Notes under the pieces: model-generated | Told to the model about the DNA's origin: nothing | Databases searched by the model: none | What the model saw: the letters and a program-made list of their open reading frames with translations, nothing else | Source: Tretioscincus oriximinensis | Lineage: Eukaryota > Chordata > Lepidosauria > Squamata > Gymnophthalmidae | Direction: 5' to 3' | Length of the DNA: 64,000 bases | Assembly: GCA_022410635.1 (NCBI GenBank) | Contig: JAJVDF010000298.1 | Span: forward strand, 1,005,860-1,069,859 | Made by a program: the position numbers and the translations under genes | Part shown: one piece after another, positions 1 through 10,261 of the stretch | How positions within the stretch are numbered: position 1 is the first letter of the stretch | Layout of the letters: every line of letters starts with the position of its first letter

Positions 1-95
1 GAAGAAGAAGAAGAAGAAGAAGAAGAAGAAGAAGAAGAAGAAGAAGAAGAAGAAGAAGAAGAAGAAGAAGAAGAAGAAGAAGAAGAAGAAGAAGA
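1..95. repeat. (GAA)n microsatellite, expanded SINE tail
   Basis: An almost perfect GAA triplet array runs from the window edge directly into the 3' end of a reverse-strand SINE. On the SINE strand it reads (TTC)n, the same tail seen shorter at other copies (for example 42555-42575 and 33950-33985). I infer that it expanded from the SINE tail. Its true length is unknown because it starts at the window edge. Confidence 0.95.
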
Positions 96-318
96 GTTTT
101 TATACCCCTCTGTTTTCCAGAGCAGCTTACAGGGTTAATTTTTACCCGAGGGCTTACATCTTATTCTGTCTTCCCCATCAGGTGAATGATGGTACTCATT
201 TATGTAATTGAAATGCAGATTACAAATTTACATGTCTTTTGGCTATCTGAGTTGGCTAGAGCTGCAGGCTAGTGGAAGGTGCTCACCCCTCCCCACGTCT
301 GACACAGGGCTTCAAACT
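96..318 (-). mobile_element. tRNA-derived SINE, type B' (long internal segment)
   Basis: On the reverse strand the copy has the internal region around CACCTTCCACTAGCCTGCAG, a core with GTACCATCATTCACC and the 3' end ending in GGGGTATAAAAACTC. The tRNA-like head is missing: similarity stops near GGGCTTCAAA at about 318, where another SINE 3' end begins at once. The same type recurs at 10402-10680, 34065-34950 (split) and 42223-42745 (split). Family naming as Sauria-like is from memory. Confidence 0.75.
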
Positions 319-805
319 GGGTTCTTATANCCCACTTTTCTCATCTTTCAAAAGGACTCAAACTGGCTTACAAGGGTATTTTGCCCGAAGGCTCACATTC
401 TATCTTCCCCACTAGTAGGCTGACCTGATGACCCCTTTTGGGCAGGAGGGTTGAAAATCCGTTTTGGGGGTGCCTCCCATTTTTTTCTGAGGAATAAAAA
501 CATTCAAAACTTTTTTTGAAAGAATTTTCCTCGGAAAAAAATGGGAGGCATTCCAAAACCGGGTTTTCAACCCCTCACAAAAGGTGTCATCTGGTCAGCC
601 TACACAACCAGGCTATGGTGGTTCCCATTTATCTACTTGCAGTCAGTTGCAATTTCTTGAAATTCTTGCTTTTGAATAGCTGGGTTGGCTAGATTTACAG
701 GCTACTGGAAGGTGATCACTCCTCCCCACGTCTGACACAGGGCTTTGAAATCCCATCTCCCAGATGAGAGACCATTTCCTTAACGACTGAGTCATCTTTC
801 TATCT
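319..805 (-). mobile_element. tRNA-derived SINE, type B, split by a foldback element
   Basis: Reverse copy in two parts, 319-415 and 603-805. The first part is the 3' end (GGGTTCTTATA near 319, AAGGACTCAAACTGGCTTAC near 350). The second carries TGCAATTTCTTG, the CACTCCTCCCCACGTCTGACAC block and the tRNA-like head (ACTGAGTCAT near 786, the complement of the A box). The interrupting element sits in the middle of a block that is continuous in the copies at 33661 and 42271, so the insertion is younger than the SINE. Confidence 0.8.
416..602. mobile_element. Foldback (palindromic) DNA element FB1, copy 1
   Basis: The two halves are near-complementary. It starts TAGGCTGACCTGATGACC, runs through TTGGGGGTGCCTCCCATTTT, turns around in an A/T-rich centre near 490-535, and returns as AAATGGGAGGCATTCC to GGTCAGCCTA. 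There is no coding capacity. TAGG...CCTA termini and inferred 7-8 bp target duplications at sister copies suggest a non-autonomous hAT-like element. No clean duplication is visible here. Confidence 0.85.
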
Positions 806-1690
806 TCTACTTCTTCTATCTATCTTCTTTCTACTTTTTCAGGTATTCAAGTGGCATTTGGATACAGTCTCAGACTGTTTTACATGTGCGTGCATGTTTA
901 ATCTGAAATAGACAACGTTGGTAACTAATGTAATGCTGATTAATGTGGTAATACCACTATTCCAGATTAGGAATAAGATTCGTATAAATCTGATCTGGAT
1001 TAGATCATGTAGACCAAGTAAACCGTGTGGATTAATGAATTCCTTAAACTGGATTACTAGGTATGTACACAAAGGACCTGAGATCCTATCCAGATAGGAC
1101 ATAAAAATGTTATTTGTGGCAATCCCAACAGAGCTGAACATGTGTACGGCCACTGTAGCATGCACTTACTTCTGAGTATTTCACACCACTGAAATATCCA
1201 GGATGTATGCCAAAACAGAAGCAGGCACTTGCCCTGCACAGGTGCCAGAAGTTTGGCCTACAATAATTTTTTTCAAATACANTATTTACTCCAGAAATGT
1301 TACTAAAAGGCCCAGTTCTCTGCAGCATTCTAAAGATCGTCTTCCTCTTTCCATAACTGCTGAATCAGAACTGAATTGTCTGCAGTGCAAACTTCACATC
1401 CATATTGTGTAACATTTGGCAAGCAAGATAAGGGGTCATTAAATCAAGTGCCATGGGAGATGGAAGTTCAAAGGTTATCAGCACTGGTCCATTGATTACT
1501 CACAGTGGATTATTTATTTATTTACTCATTTATTAGTTTTAGTTTATTTTTACAGGCAAACAGTGAGAAGCAGAATAACAAACAAAAAACAATCAAACAT
1601 TAGACAGGTTAACGAAGAACAAATAGCAACCCCACCCGAATCCCTTACCTGTGAATTTTCTCTTGCCATGTCAATCACCGTGAAAAACCA
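806..1690. other. Mostly unassigned; diverged MITE-like segment at about 855-1090
   Basis: No gene seen. The stretch 855-1090 contains TCCAGATTAGG, TCTGGATTAGATC and TTAATGAATTCCTTAAACTGG, wording that recurs at 35210-35330 and 35890-35990, so it is probably an old non-autonomous DNA transposon. ORFs across it are short and on both strands. The remainder is A/T-rich without recognisable repeats. Confidence 0.4.
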
Positions 1691-1694
1691 ACTA

Positions 1695-1737
1695 GCAACT
1701 AACAATTCCGACAAACACTGTCGGAATTGTTAGTTGC
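1695..1737. repeat. Perfect 19-bp hairpin
   Basis: GCAACTAACAATTCCGACA (1695-1713) is followed by a 5-base loop AACAC and its exact reverse complement (1719-1737). A second, weaker inverted repeat lies just downstream (about 1769-1797, ATGATTATT...AATAATCAT). There is no terminator-like T run. It may be a remnant of a small foldback element. Confidence 0.9.
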
Positions 1738-2685
1738 TTGTTTAGACTCTGTACTGTATGAGTTAATATGATTATTGGTTAGCCAAATAATCATACAATG
1801 TACAAACAACCACTAATTCATGAGCCTTAAGTGTCCTCATCATCCTTATAGTCTACTTTGATCTGAACCAAATACATTTTCCTTCTCCTATCCTTTTCTA
1901 AGTGCTACGAACCCCCTTTGCTGGACTTTCTAACTAAACTGTCTACACAATAGTTTCCTGTCTTTTCCTTCCACCATCTTCTCTCTTCAGCCATACATGT
2001 TAATGGGGNTTTTGCTAGGCTTCGCCATGCAACTGGAAGAGATCTACAACTGGAGAGGAATCTTCTATTGCAGATCTTTTCCGCCTGCATAGCAAAATCC
2101 CTGCATCCTCCATTCTATGTTGCCTGCAGCCCTTCCATCTGTCCCCACCTTTAAGAGGAGATGAGCAGCTTGAGAAGANGCCAGCCAACAGGGCTGCAGG
2201 ACTGCACCTGGCCAGGCATACACAGCTCAGTCTTCTCCATTTTTTCTTGGCAGCCTCATGCCAGTTCTGTACAGCTCCAGATAAATATATGTTCCCTCTT
2301 TTTTCCAGTGAAATCCGCGATCGCTTGTAGACTGTGGATTTCACTCGCTTTCCCCCTCCGTGTGGACATTGCCTAAGACTAACACGGCCATTTCTCTGAA
2401 ATCNTCATTTTTCCTTTGCTCTGTATGAATTAAGACTAACTGTCCTGATAAAATGTATGGGTAGTTCTTGCTTTCTGACCTCCCAGTTTATGAATCTATA
2501 TTTTTACTAGCTTGAGACTGGTCCTAATCACCAGTGGCAGTGCATGGACAGATGTCCTAGGAGTTGAGGTAAGGTTTTGTTACCAGTCCTCTGATACTTT
2601 GAATTTCATGCACAGCATTGCACTGTGGTCTTCTGAATTTTGCTTATATTATAAAACTTATTTATTTATTTATTTACACATATAC
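1738..2685. other. Unassigned sequence, no gene recognised
   Basis: Apart from a short (TTTA)n run near 2660-2675, I recognise no repeat, RNA gene or exon. ORFs of 60-110 codons overlap on opposite strands with no domain. The segment 2230-2390 is slightly richer in G/C. Confidence 0.3.
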
Positions 2686-2895
2686 TAGGCTGACCAGATG
2701 ATCTCTTTTGGAGGGGGTGAAAACCCATTTTGGGGGTGCTTCCTGGTTTTTTCTGAGGAAAAAAAATNAAAAAACAAAATAATTCCCCAAAAAAATCTTT
2801 TTTTGAAAAAAAATTCCTCAGAAAAAATTAGGAAGCACCCCAAAACCAGGCTTTCAAACCCCCCCCCCCCCAAAAAAGGGTAATCTGGTCAGCCA
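2686..2895. mobile_element. Foldback DNA element FB1, copy 2
   Basis: Same architecture as the copy at 416-602: TAGGCTGACCAGATGA at the left, TGGGGGTGCTTCCTGG, an A/T-rich turn near 2755-2815, AGGAAGCACCCCAAAACC, and TCTGGTCAGCCA at the right. A C11 homopolymer and an A run expand the right arm. Flanks ATATAC and ATACAC hint at a degraded duplication. Confidence 0.85.
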
Positions 2896-3570
2896 ATACA
2901 CTGCCCTATACCTGAAGATCTATGCATATTTATTATATAAACTACTATATATAAATGACTTCATGTGTATGATTGAGTATTTTGTGTATTATATTATTTT
3001 GAATTGTACAATGATCAAACAATAGCAACAATTTATTGTATACAGGAAACTAAGTGTTAAAAGAGTGTGGCCTGATATCTGGTAAGGTAACAGAGTTGCA
3101 TTATTTCTCTGGACGTCAAGTATCACTCACTGAATCTCTTTCACGAGACTGGAAAGCTATGGCAAAGCTATGGATTCTCTCCCCTCTTTATCTTCTTCAC
3201 ACACCTACACAAAAGAAGAAGTGGCACCAGGACTGTAATTTATTACCCTGCAAACTCAGAACGTACAAAACAAACCTAACATATGTTTACTTCAGGCCCC
3301 TTTGCTATAGAGAGAAGACAGGAGATTACTGAACTACAACTGATACAGGCAAACAAAGCCATATTTTACTTTTTTGTTTCTTGTCTTTGGGAGGATAATG
3401 TGTTGTGGAGTGAAACTCAGAGGAATCCGCTTGATTTATTTGAGTTTTAAGCAAGCCTTGCTGTTTTTCAGTTTGCCATGGATCTCTGGGTCTAAAGGAA
3501 CATTTCTTGGAGAAAACAACCCAAGCTCATTAACATAAAAGTTATCCATTGCTTGTCCCTTAATTCTGTC
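2896..3570. other. Unassigned A/T-rich sequence
   Basis: No exon, RNA gene or repeat family recognised. An ORF of 92 codons at 3054-3332 (+) has no familiar motif and is probably spurious. Confidence 0.3.
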
Positions 3571-3574
3571 ATAA

Positions 3575-3722
3575 GCTGCACTCAGACATCAGTTATTTAT
3601 CCCACTATAATTGGGTATTTTGAAGTAAAGTATGGATATTCTGGGAATAAGGCCGCTCAGACATAACTTTATTCCAGAATATCTAAGGATAGTGGAATAA
3701 ATAAGCATTGTATGGACACAGC
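3575..3722. mobile_element. Small MITE with about 30-bp imperfect terminal inverted repeats
   Basis: The left end GCTGCACTCAGACATCAG continues to TTATTTATCC. The right end, reverse-complemented, reads GGCTGTGTCCATACAATG continuing to TTATTTATTCC, a clear imperfect terminal repeat. The interior has a second inverted motif (TATGGATATTCTGG against CCAGAATATCTA). Similar ends occur at 36090-36527. It is non-coding and likely a non-autonomous DNA transposon; superfamily undetermined. Confidence 0.6.
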
Positions 3723-4209
3723 CATAGTTGGCACTAGTATGGGTATGAAGGCCTCTGTGATGAGATATTACCTGGAATAAGACTCAGTGGGGAAAAGCCT
3801 TTTGTCTTGCTTTGCTTTAAAATTGCTCTCTTCACTCATTCCCTTCTCTGCTTGCAAAGTGAGAGAATAAGGGTGAAAGAAGCAATACCATTCTTTTGAG
3901 TCCAAGATTATAAAAGTGATCTCCCATGAAGGAATACGTGACCCATCTGTTATGTGGGCTTCCAAGGGCTTTATGGGATTTAATGTCCACACAAAATTGT
4001 AAAAAAAAAACTATTTAGGGATTAGGAGAGAAAAAGCAGCAACTCCCTTCAGGGTTAACTGGATTTTTTCACTGTTTTTGAAAACATTTGACAATCCTAC
4101 TGGATAGAACAATCAAGATAAATTACCCCCGTTATTATCTGTGATTAACTCCAAACTTTAAGACATTATTGAGGTATTTCATCAACTATGTGATAATAAA
4201 AAGAATAAG

Positions 4210-5012
4210 ATGCCCAGACTAGGAAAGAGATCTTAGGGTGATGGTGGACAATTCAACTGTGTCAACCCAGTGTGCAGTAGCAGCAGTAAGAAAAAAAAGA
4301 AGCAAATTCAATGATAGGAGTAATTGGAAAGGAAATCAAAAATAAGTTGGCCAGTGTCGTTTTGCCCCTTCATAAATCTATGGTGGGACCAAATTTGGAA
4401 TGCTGTGTACAGTTCCAGTCACCACACCTTAGAAAAGATATTGTATAACTAAAGAAGGTGCAAAAAAGGGCAACAAGAATGGTCAAGGGACTGGAGTACC
4501 TCCCTTATGAAATCAGGCTAGAGTGTCTGCATCTCTTCAGCCTTGAAAGACAATGTTTAAGAGGTGATATGATTGAAGTGTATAAAGTCATGCATGGGAT
4601 GGATAAGATGAATAGGAAAAAAATATTTTCTCTATCTCACAACAGAAAGACCAGAAGGCATTCATTGAAATTGATAGGCAGAAGAGTTAGGACAAACAAA
4701 GAAAAGTAGTTTTTCCCTCAGAGAATTTACTTCCAGAAGAGGTGGTGGTAGCAAGCACCCTGGATAGCTTTAAGACAGGAATAGATAAATTAATGTAAGC
4801 CAAGTGTAAAAATAGCTACTAGGATGGCTCTTTTGTTACTGTCTCTGGGATGGAGCAACAGGCAGGATTCCTGAAATACCAATTGCAGGATCACAGGTAA
4901 AAGTTTTGCCTTCTGCTTGAAATGCTTAGGGGCAATTGATGGGCCACTCTATTGGAAAGAACACTGGACTAGATAGGCTGTAGACTGGTTCAGCAGGCCT
5001 CCCCTTAGGTTT
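4210..5012 (+). mobile_element. CR1 LINE fragment: RT C-terminus plus 3' UTR
   Basis: Broken translation reads the CR1 RT C-terminal region: in 4458-4709 residues KRATRMVKGLEYLPYEIRLE and LRGDMIEVYKVMHGMD match the same region of the reverse copies at 14550-14897. The 3' UTR follows (GGATGGAGCAACAGGC near 4852). It is 5'-truncated with stop codons, for example TATAACTAA near 4444. The usual ATGTTCTTAT tail is missing or decayed at about 5012. Confidence 0.85.
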
Positions 5013-5059
5013 TTACACTATAGTGTCAAAAGTATTTGCTTACCCGCCCAATCACACAA

Positions 5060-5303
5060 ATGAAACCTGGCTGCAGCATCTAGGTCTCTTCAAGGATGGA
5101 TCTCTTGATACTGCCTCCAAGATGGAGCAACAGGCTCCTGAAATACCATTTGCTGGGAGTATAGAACAGGTGAGATTTTTTTCCTCCTTCTTCTTCAAAC
5201 TACCCAGGAGCAATTGGTGGACCATTGGGTGAGACAGAATGCTGGACTAGAGGGGCTCTGGACCCGAATCAGTAGGGCTCCTCTTGTGTTCTTATGTTCT
5301 TAT
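5060..5303 (+). mobile_element. CR1 LINE 3' end
   Basis: The CR1 3' UTR wording (GATGGAGCAACAGGCTCCTG, GGAGCAATTGGTGGACCATT, AGACAGAATGCTGGACTAGA) ends in the characteristic TGTGTTCTTATGTTCTTAT tail at 5284-5303. It lies just after a similar copy in the same orientation. Confidence 0.85.
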
Positions 5304-5399
5304 TTTATATTGTTTTATTGCTGTAACATGTTCTGAAATTTGCACATATTTAGTACAAGGAATTCAGTAGTCGACATCGTCTGCTTGGGACTAGCGATA

Positions 5400-6492
5400 A
5401 ATCAGATCAGATCCATGTAAGGGAAGTAAAAGGGCAGACAAACATGCACAGCCAATGAATGCAGAGGACAATCTTACTGGCCAAATAAAAAGAAAAGAAC
5501 AAAGGCAAAACGTTCGGGAGAGACCCAGAGAAGACAGGCAAAAATCACAAACTAATATCCTTCTACACCAATGCACATAGCATGGGAAACAAACAAGAAG
5601 AATTGGAGATGCAAACACACGAAAATAAATATGATGTCATAGGCATCACTGAAACTTGGTGGGATGAGACACATGATTGGAATACAAAGCTTAGAGGTTA
5701 CAACTTATTCATAAGAATCAGACTTCACAAAAGGGGAGGTGGTGTCGCGTTGTATGTTAGGGAAACATATACCTCCTCAGAGGTTCAAGTTTCAGAAAAT
5801 GGAAGCTCTGTAGAAACCATCTGGGTAAGAATACAAGGAGAGAAAAACAGAAAGGACACCATCGTGGGAGTTTATTATAGGCCTCCTGGACAAACAGAAG
5901 ATATAGATGAACTCTTCCTACATCAGATGACTATGCTCTCAAATAAACATGATACAGTAATTATGGGAGATTTTAACTATCCAAACATTTGTTGGGAATC
6001 TCTCTCAGGCAAAANTCATGGGTCTACTAAATTTTTATCTTCTCTAGCTGATACTTTTATCTGCCAAAAAGTGGAAGAAAAAACAAGAGGATCCGATATC
6101 CTGGATCTAATTCTTACCAACAAGGAGGAAATGGTTGAGAAAGTAAGGGTGGCTGGGACCTTGGGCTGCAGTAACCATGCGATCATTGAATTCTACATAA
6201 CAAAGGGAGGAAGACCTCAGAGGACTCAGACGTCAAGACTGGAATTCAGAAGAGCAGATTCTGATGGACTCAGAAGGAGGGTAGNAAGAATCCAATGGTT
6301 GGAAGTCTTAAAGGACAGAAATGTCCAAGAAGGATGGGAAATCTTGCGAAATGAGATNCTANAAGCACAATCTTTAACAATTCCCCAAAGAAGAAAACAT
6401 GGGAAGCATCTAAGGAGGCCACTGTGGTTGAACCCAAATCTTAATAACTTACTAAAAAGGAAAAAAAATACTGTTTATGAAATGGAAGAAGG
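5400..6492 (+). pseudogene. CR1 LINE ORF2 fragment: apurinic/apyrimidinic-like endonuclease domain
   Basis: An in-frame stretch beginning near FYTNAHSMGNKQEELE (5561 on) carries the CR1 endonuclease, which nicks target DNA to prime reverse transcription. Counting from the ATG at 5582: ITETWWDE at residues 22-29 (catalytic E24), GGGVALYVRE at 52-61, VGVYYRPPG at 95-103, GDFN at 129-132, SDILDLILTN at 171-180. The family SDH triad is SNH at 197-199, which removes a catalytic aspartate. A stop sits about 30 bases upstream of the ATG. Three Ns make residues ambiguous. The RT half is absent: the copy ends where a palindrome begins. A dead LINE copy, not a host gene. Confidence 0.9.
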
Positions 6493-6842
6493 GTAGGACT
6501 GCCATATTTTGGCAGCCCCAAACTGGGACAGGGGTGGGGTGGAGGTGCGTGCGTGCGTGCAGATACGGACGCTTGTATTGAGACAGGCAAAACCTCTCTT
6601 TTGCCTGTCTCACCACAAGCGTCTGTGTGTGCGCGCATGTGTGTGCGCAGCTGCTCCAATGCTGGGGGCAGGGTTTCGCGTCAGGCAAAGCCGCCAACTC
6701 GCCTCCAGCGGAGGAAAAACGCCTGGGTTTGTGACAGAAGAACAGAGCTGTCCTGTCACAAACCCAGGTGTTTTTGCTCCGCTGGAGGCGAGTTGGCGGC
6801 TTTGCCTGACGCGAAACCCCACCCCCAGCATTGGAGCAGCTT
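6493..6842. mobile_element. Double-palindrome element, GC-rich
   Basis: There are two stem-loops. The first has 28-bp arms at about 6565-6592 and 6599-6626 around the loop CCTCTC. The second has arms of about 87 bp at 6650-6736 and 6754-6840, nearly perfect, with a 17-base loop. G/C is much higher than in the flanks, with (GTGC)n runs. Overlapping ORFs on both strands here are by-products of the symmetry. It abuts the truncated CR1 at its left. Probably a foldback DNA transposon or part of one; ends not defined. Confidence 0.75.
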
Positions 6843-7640
6843 CGGCATGCTCCAAGGTTCCCTCCATGCCTTGTTTCAGTTTTCATACTGTCCAACCTGT
6901 TTCATGCAAGTATTCTCTGCTACAGTTAATTCAGATCAAACAAATTCAGATTTATTAATACTGATTTAATGCAACTAAAAAAAATTAAAACAGACACTTA
7001 TGAGCACGTTGAATTCATTGCAACGTCTCGCTTCTGGCTTCCATTATAACCATTTGTGGATTTCTTCCAGAAATGCATCCATATTCTTTCTACCCTCAAC
7101 TACTCCTTTATGGCGATGTTAACATGTTACATAAGAGGTATTAAAATGGCTGTTGGATGACTGAAATACATTATTAAATAAGCCCCTTTGCAGAAAGCCC
7201 AGACAAGGGCAAATACAGGAGAACTTAAACAAGATTGTCCTTTTGGGTAAGCGTCGCTTGTCCTTGCAAATCTAGGCAATTGTGCTCTGCAGGAAGTAGA
7301 ATGAGTTAAGTCCACCAGCTGGACATTGTCCTTCTATAATTTCTTGAGGTCATTTGGAGAAGAGTCCTTCAGTGTGAATAGGAAGGGAAATGAAATGTAC
7401 TAATTAAAGCAGGCAAGAGTTTTAAAGCAGGATGTTTTAAGGCCTGAATTATGTATGCATTTATTTGCTTATTTATCTTACATGCAGTTTAGAAACCTAC
7501 TAAAATTATTACAATTGTTGCCATTATCGTATACCAATTATATCAGGCAGTTTAAAGATAAATATTAATAATAATCTCACAAGAGGTTAGAGGATCTTAA
7601 TTCAATTACGATTGTACTTTACAACATGTAAGGTCTGAGG
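6843..7640. other. Unassigned sequence
   Basis: No gene or repeat recognised apart from A/T-rich low-complexity stretches. Nothing supports transcription. Confidence 0.3.
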
Positions 7641-7646
7641 CAATCA

Positions 7647-7932
7647 CTTCAGAAGAGGTGGTAGTAGCTGGAAGCCTGAATAGCTTTAAGACAAATTCAT
7701 GGGAGGCAAGGATATAAATAGCTACTAGGGTGGATCTCTTGATACTGTTTTGGAGGTGGAACAACAGGCATCAGTACTGAAGTACCTTTTGCAAGGAGTT
7801 GAGAGCAAGTGAGGGTCTTGCCTTCTGTTGCTTTGGAATGCCCAGGTGCAACTGTGGGCCAACATGAGAGACAGAAGGCTGGACTAGATGGGCTCTGGCC
7901 CCATTCAGCGGAGTTCCTCATATGTTCTTATC
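7647..7932 (+). mobile_element. CR1 LINE 3' fragment
   Basis: Starts within the ORF2 C-terminus (AGAAGAGGTGGTAGTAGCTG) and continues through the 3' UTR (AGACAGAAGGCTGGACTAGA) to a short TATGTTCTTATC tail. 5'-truncated, as usual for CR1. Confidence 0.85.
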
Positions 7933-7949
7933 TCTCTCTCTCTTTTCAC

Positions 7950-8180
7950 CTACTATAGGTAGGCAGAACTGATCTCTTGATAATGCCTCTGGGATAGAGC
8001 AAAAGTCTGGATTCATGAAATACCTTTTATAAGGAGGTGACATTTTATAAGATCAGGTGACATTTTTGCCTTCTTCTGCTTCATACTGTCCAGGTGCAAT
8101 TGGTAGGCCACTGTATGAGGCAGAAGACTGGACTAAATAGGGTCTAGCCCAATTTAATAGCACTCCTTTTATGTTCTTAA
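7950..8180 (+). mobile_element. CR1 LINE 3' UTR fragment
   Basis: A second, more diverged CR1 3' end in the same orientation right after a (CT)n run: GATCTCTTGATAATGCCTCT, GGTGCAATTGGTAGGCCACT and a final TTTATGTTCTTAA. Head-to-tail spacing with the previous copy recalls the pair at 4.2-5.3 kb. Confidence 0.75.
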
Positions 8181-8195
8181 TTGGACTTTGGCTTT

Positions 8196-8455
8196 TACAA
8201 AGCAGGCACGAATGGCTCAGTCACTAAGGAATCCGTCTCTCAGCTGGAAGACTGGGTTTCGAAGCCCTGTGTTGGATGTGGGGAGGGGTGAGCACCTTCC
8301 ACTAGCCTTTATCTCTAGCCAACCCAGCTATTCGAAAGCAAGAATTGGTGGGGAACATAGAATGGAAGCCTTCGGGCGAAACATATCCTTGTAAGCCACT
8401 TTGAGTCCCTTCCGGGGAGAAAAGCAGGGTATAAAAACTGAGTTCTTCTGGTACA
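8196..8455 (+). mobile_element. tRNA-derived SINE, type B
   Basis: The tRNA-like head has a Pol III A box (TGGCTCAGTCACTAAGG) and B box (GGGTTTCGAAGCCC). The body reads AGCACCTTCCACTAGCC, and the 3' domain runs from CCTTGTAAGCCACTTTGAGT to GGGTATAAAAACTG. An internal deletion removes the usual GCAAGAAATTGCAACTGACT to CCACCACAGCC part. Confidence 0.85.
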
Positions 8456-8814
8456 GAAAAGGCAGCAACTTGAAGTAATGTCTTTCCATGTGAAGAACAA
8501 ATAATTGATCAATAGCGTTTCCATGTTTCTTGCAAGAGAAGGCAAGCAGAGGGCTTTTTTATATTTATCTTCAGAGATTCATAATTGGCACTCATTTCCA
8601 TCTGCTGTCAGACAGAGGAGAACATTTCCTTTTGTTCAGATATTTGCAGGCAGAAGGATTCCTGATTTTAGCCCAGAAGCTGACATTTTTCACCCAATCA
8701 AGATGAGGGACATAGAAGGTGGTCTTTGGACTTCTTGCAGAAATATTTCAGAGTGCAGGAGTGATTAGGAACTAACACAGTCTATACAAGATAGGCTTGT
8801 GGTAAGTTCGTGAA

Positions 8815-8900
8815 TGATTTTATTAAGGTGTTTATTTAGGAATTTATATCCCGCACTTCACCAAAGGTCCCAGGGCAGATAACAGAAGATTGAAAGCAAC
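8815..8900 (-). mobile_element. LINE 3'-tail remnant (L2-like)
   Basis: AATTTATATCCCGCACTTCACC is the complement of the GGGCGGTATAAAT-type 3' end shared by squamate L2-like LINEs. Only the tail is recognisable. Similar reverse tails are at 11205-11275, 37850-37960 and 42190-42225. Confidence 0.5.
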
Positions 8901-8999
8901 ATAAAAAACACAGTAGTAAAACATTTAAAAGAACCACTCCTTCCCTTCATCCCTCCCTTCTTCCCTGGAAGGCCACATGCAGAGGGAACCAGGAATAAA

Positions 9000-9480
9000 A
9001 AACATGGGTGAAGAGGTAAGAGTTTACCAAGCGCTGTAAGCTACACAGTGTAGGTGCCTGCTGAGCCTCTAGAAGGAGGCTGCTCCAGAGTGTGAGAGCC
9101 ACCATAGAGGATGCCCTATGTTCTCCTACCCATTGCATCTCTGCAAGGGATGAACCATCAGAGGGGCTTCTCCATGGGACCTTCGTGCACAGGCTGGTCT
9201 TTATGGGAGGTGGCGCTCCTTCAGAAATCTTTCAGATTTCAGGATAATTTTGATCTGTTCCTGGTACTTGCTTGTGTGAATCTAATCTTTGAGTGTGCTC
9301 TATGGCTGTTTTATAAAGAGAACATGGGAAGAAATTATTCCATCTGTTGACCACACATAGTCCATTCCAGAGCCAAACAAGACAGGTAGGCAGTGTAGAA
9401 CAGCTATGGTGGGACACTAAAAATCCAAGATGTGTCCTCAGACCATCAGTCTGAAGTTATTGCAATGCCACAGAATCCAT
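9000..9480. mobile_element. Diverged interspersed repeat, probably LINE 3' UTR
   Basis: AGGAGGCTGCTCCAGAGTGTGAGAGCCACC, then GGTGGCGCTCCTTCAGAAAT, resembles by memory a repeat common in reptile genomes that lies in LINE 3' regions. No coding part is visible and I cannot name the family. Confidence 0.4.
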
Positions 9481-9779
9481 CTGAACTTGAGCANCCCTTA
9501 GATTACATTTTCTTCTTTTGGAAGTAACCGGTAAGAGTGTATTCTGTTGACTCCATTCTCTGAAGATTTGGCAAACAGGACAATTTCACTTGAAATTTCA
9601 TTTTATAAGGAAGTCAAGATGTATTTGTTTGAACCCATAAAGACCAATAAGAATATAGGTTTGTTTAACCATCAAAAGCTGTGATGTTTAATGTTCTCTT
9701 GACCAAATAAGAAACATAAACAGCAATTAATACTGGCATAATACTCTAAGATGAATATTTCCTCCTCTGATTTTGTCCT

Positions 9780-10075
9780 TAGTGACCTATGGAGGAGGTG
9801 GGGATGAAACCTTGATCAAAGTTCTCTTTATTCCTAATTGCTGCTTTCTTTTCAAATCTTGGAACATAAATCATCAGTAGCTGATGCCTGCCACCTTTTA
9901 CTATGTCTAATTGCCTTTCCTGCTCCAGTATAATCATAAAGTCTTTTAACATTTTCATTTTCCCCTCAGGAAAATACATCCTAGATGTGACCTTCACGTC
10001 TTTTTGTGAATACTGAAGCAAAGAAATCATTCAGGCTGTCACTAATAGTCTCAACTTTCTAGTGTTGGTCCTTAA
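9780..10075 (-). pseudogene. CR1 ORF2 linker region fragment
   Basis: Translated on the reverse strand near 9985-10055, the sequence gives SLNDFFASVFTK, the conserved CR1 segment between endonuclease and reverse transcriptase. Similarity fades toward 9780. Frames are broken. Confidence 0.55.
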
Positions 10076-10261
10076 TGACCGAACTCGTCTTGCTTCCAAA
10101 CTTCCATTTCCAGAATTGCCAGCTTTTCTTCTGGCAGCACCTGCATTGAATTGTATCCGGATATTACTTGGATGGGTAACTTTAAGAAAATATGATCATT
10201 TTCTCTTCAGGCAAAACCTCTGAGACATTTCAGAAAGTTCAGGGGGAAAAGTATATTTCAT

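Noticed and set aside
6441..6969. Overlapping ORFs of 70-149 codons on both strands
   Set aside because: They mirror each other because the DNA is palindromic. The proteins repeat the same string from either strand.
9000..9480. Host exon in the G/C-richer part near 9100-9200
   Set aside because: Wording matches a dispersed reptile repeat and the ORFs conflict on both strands.
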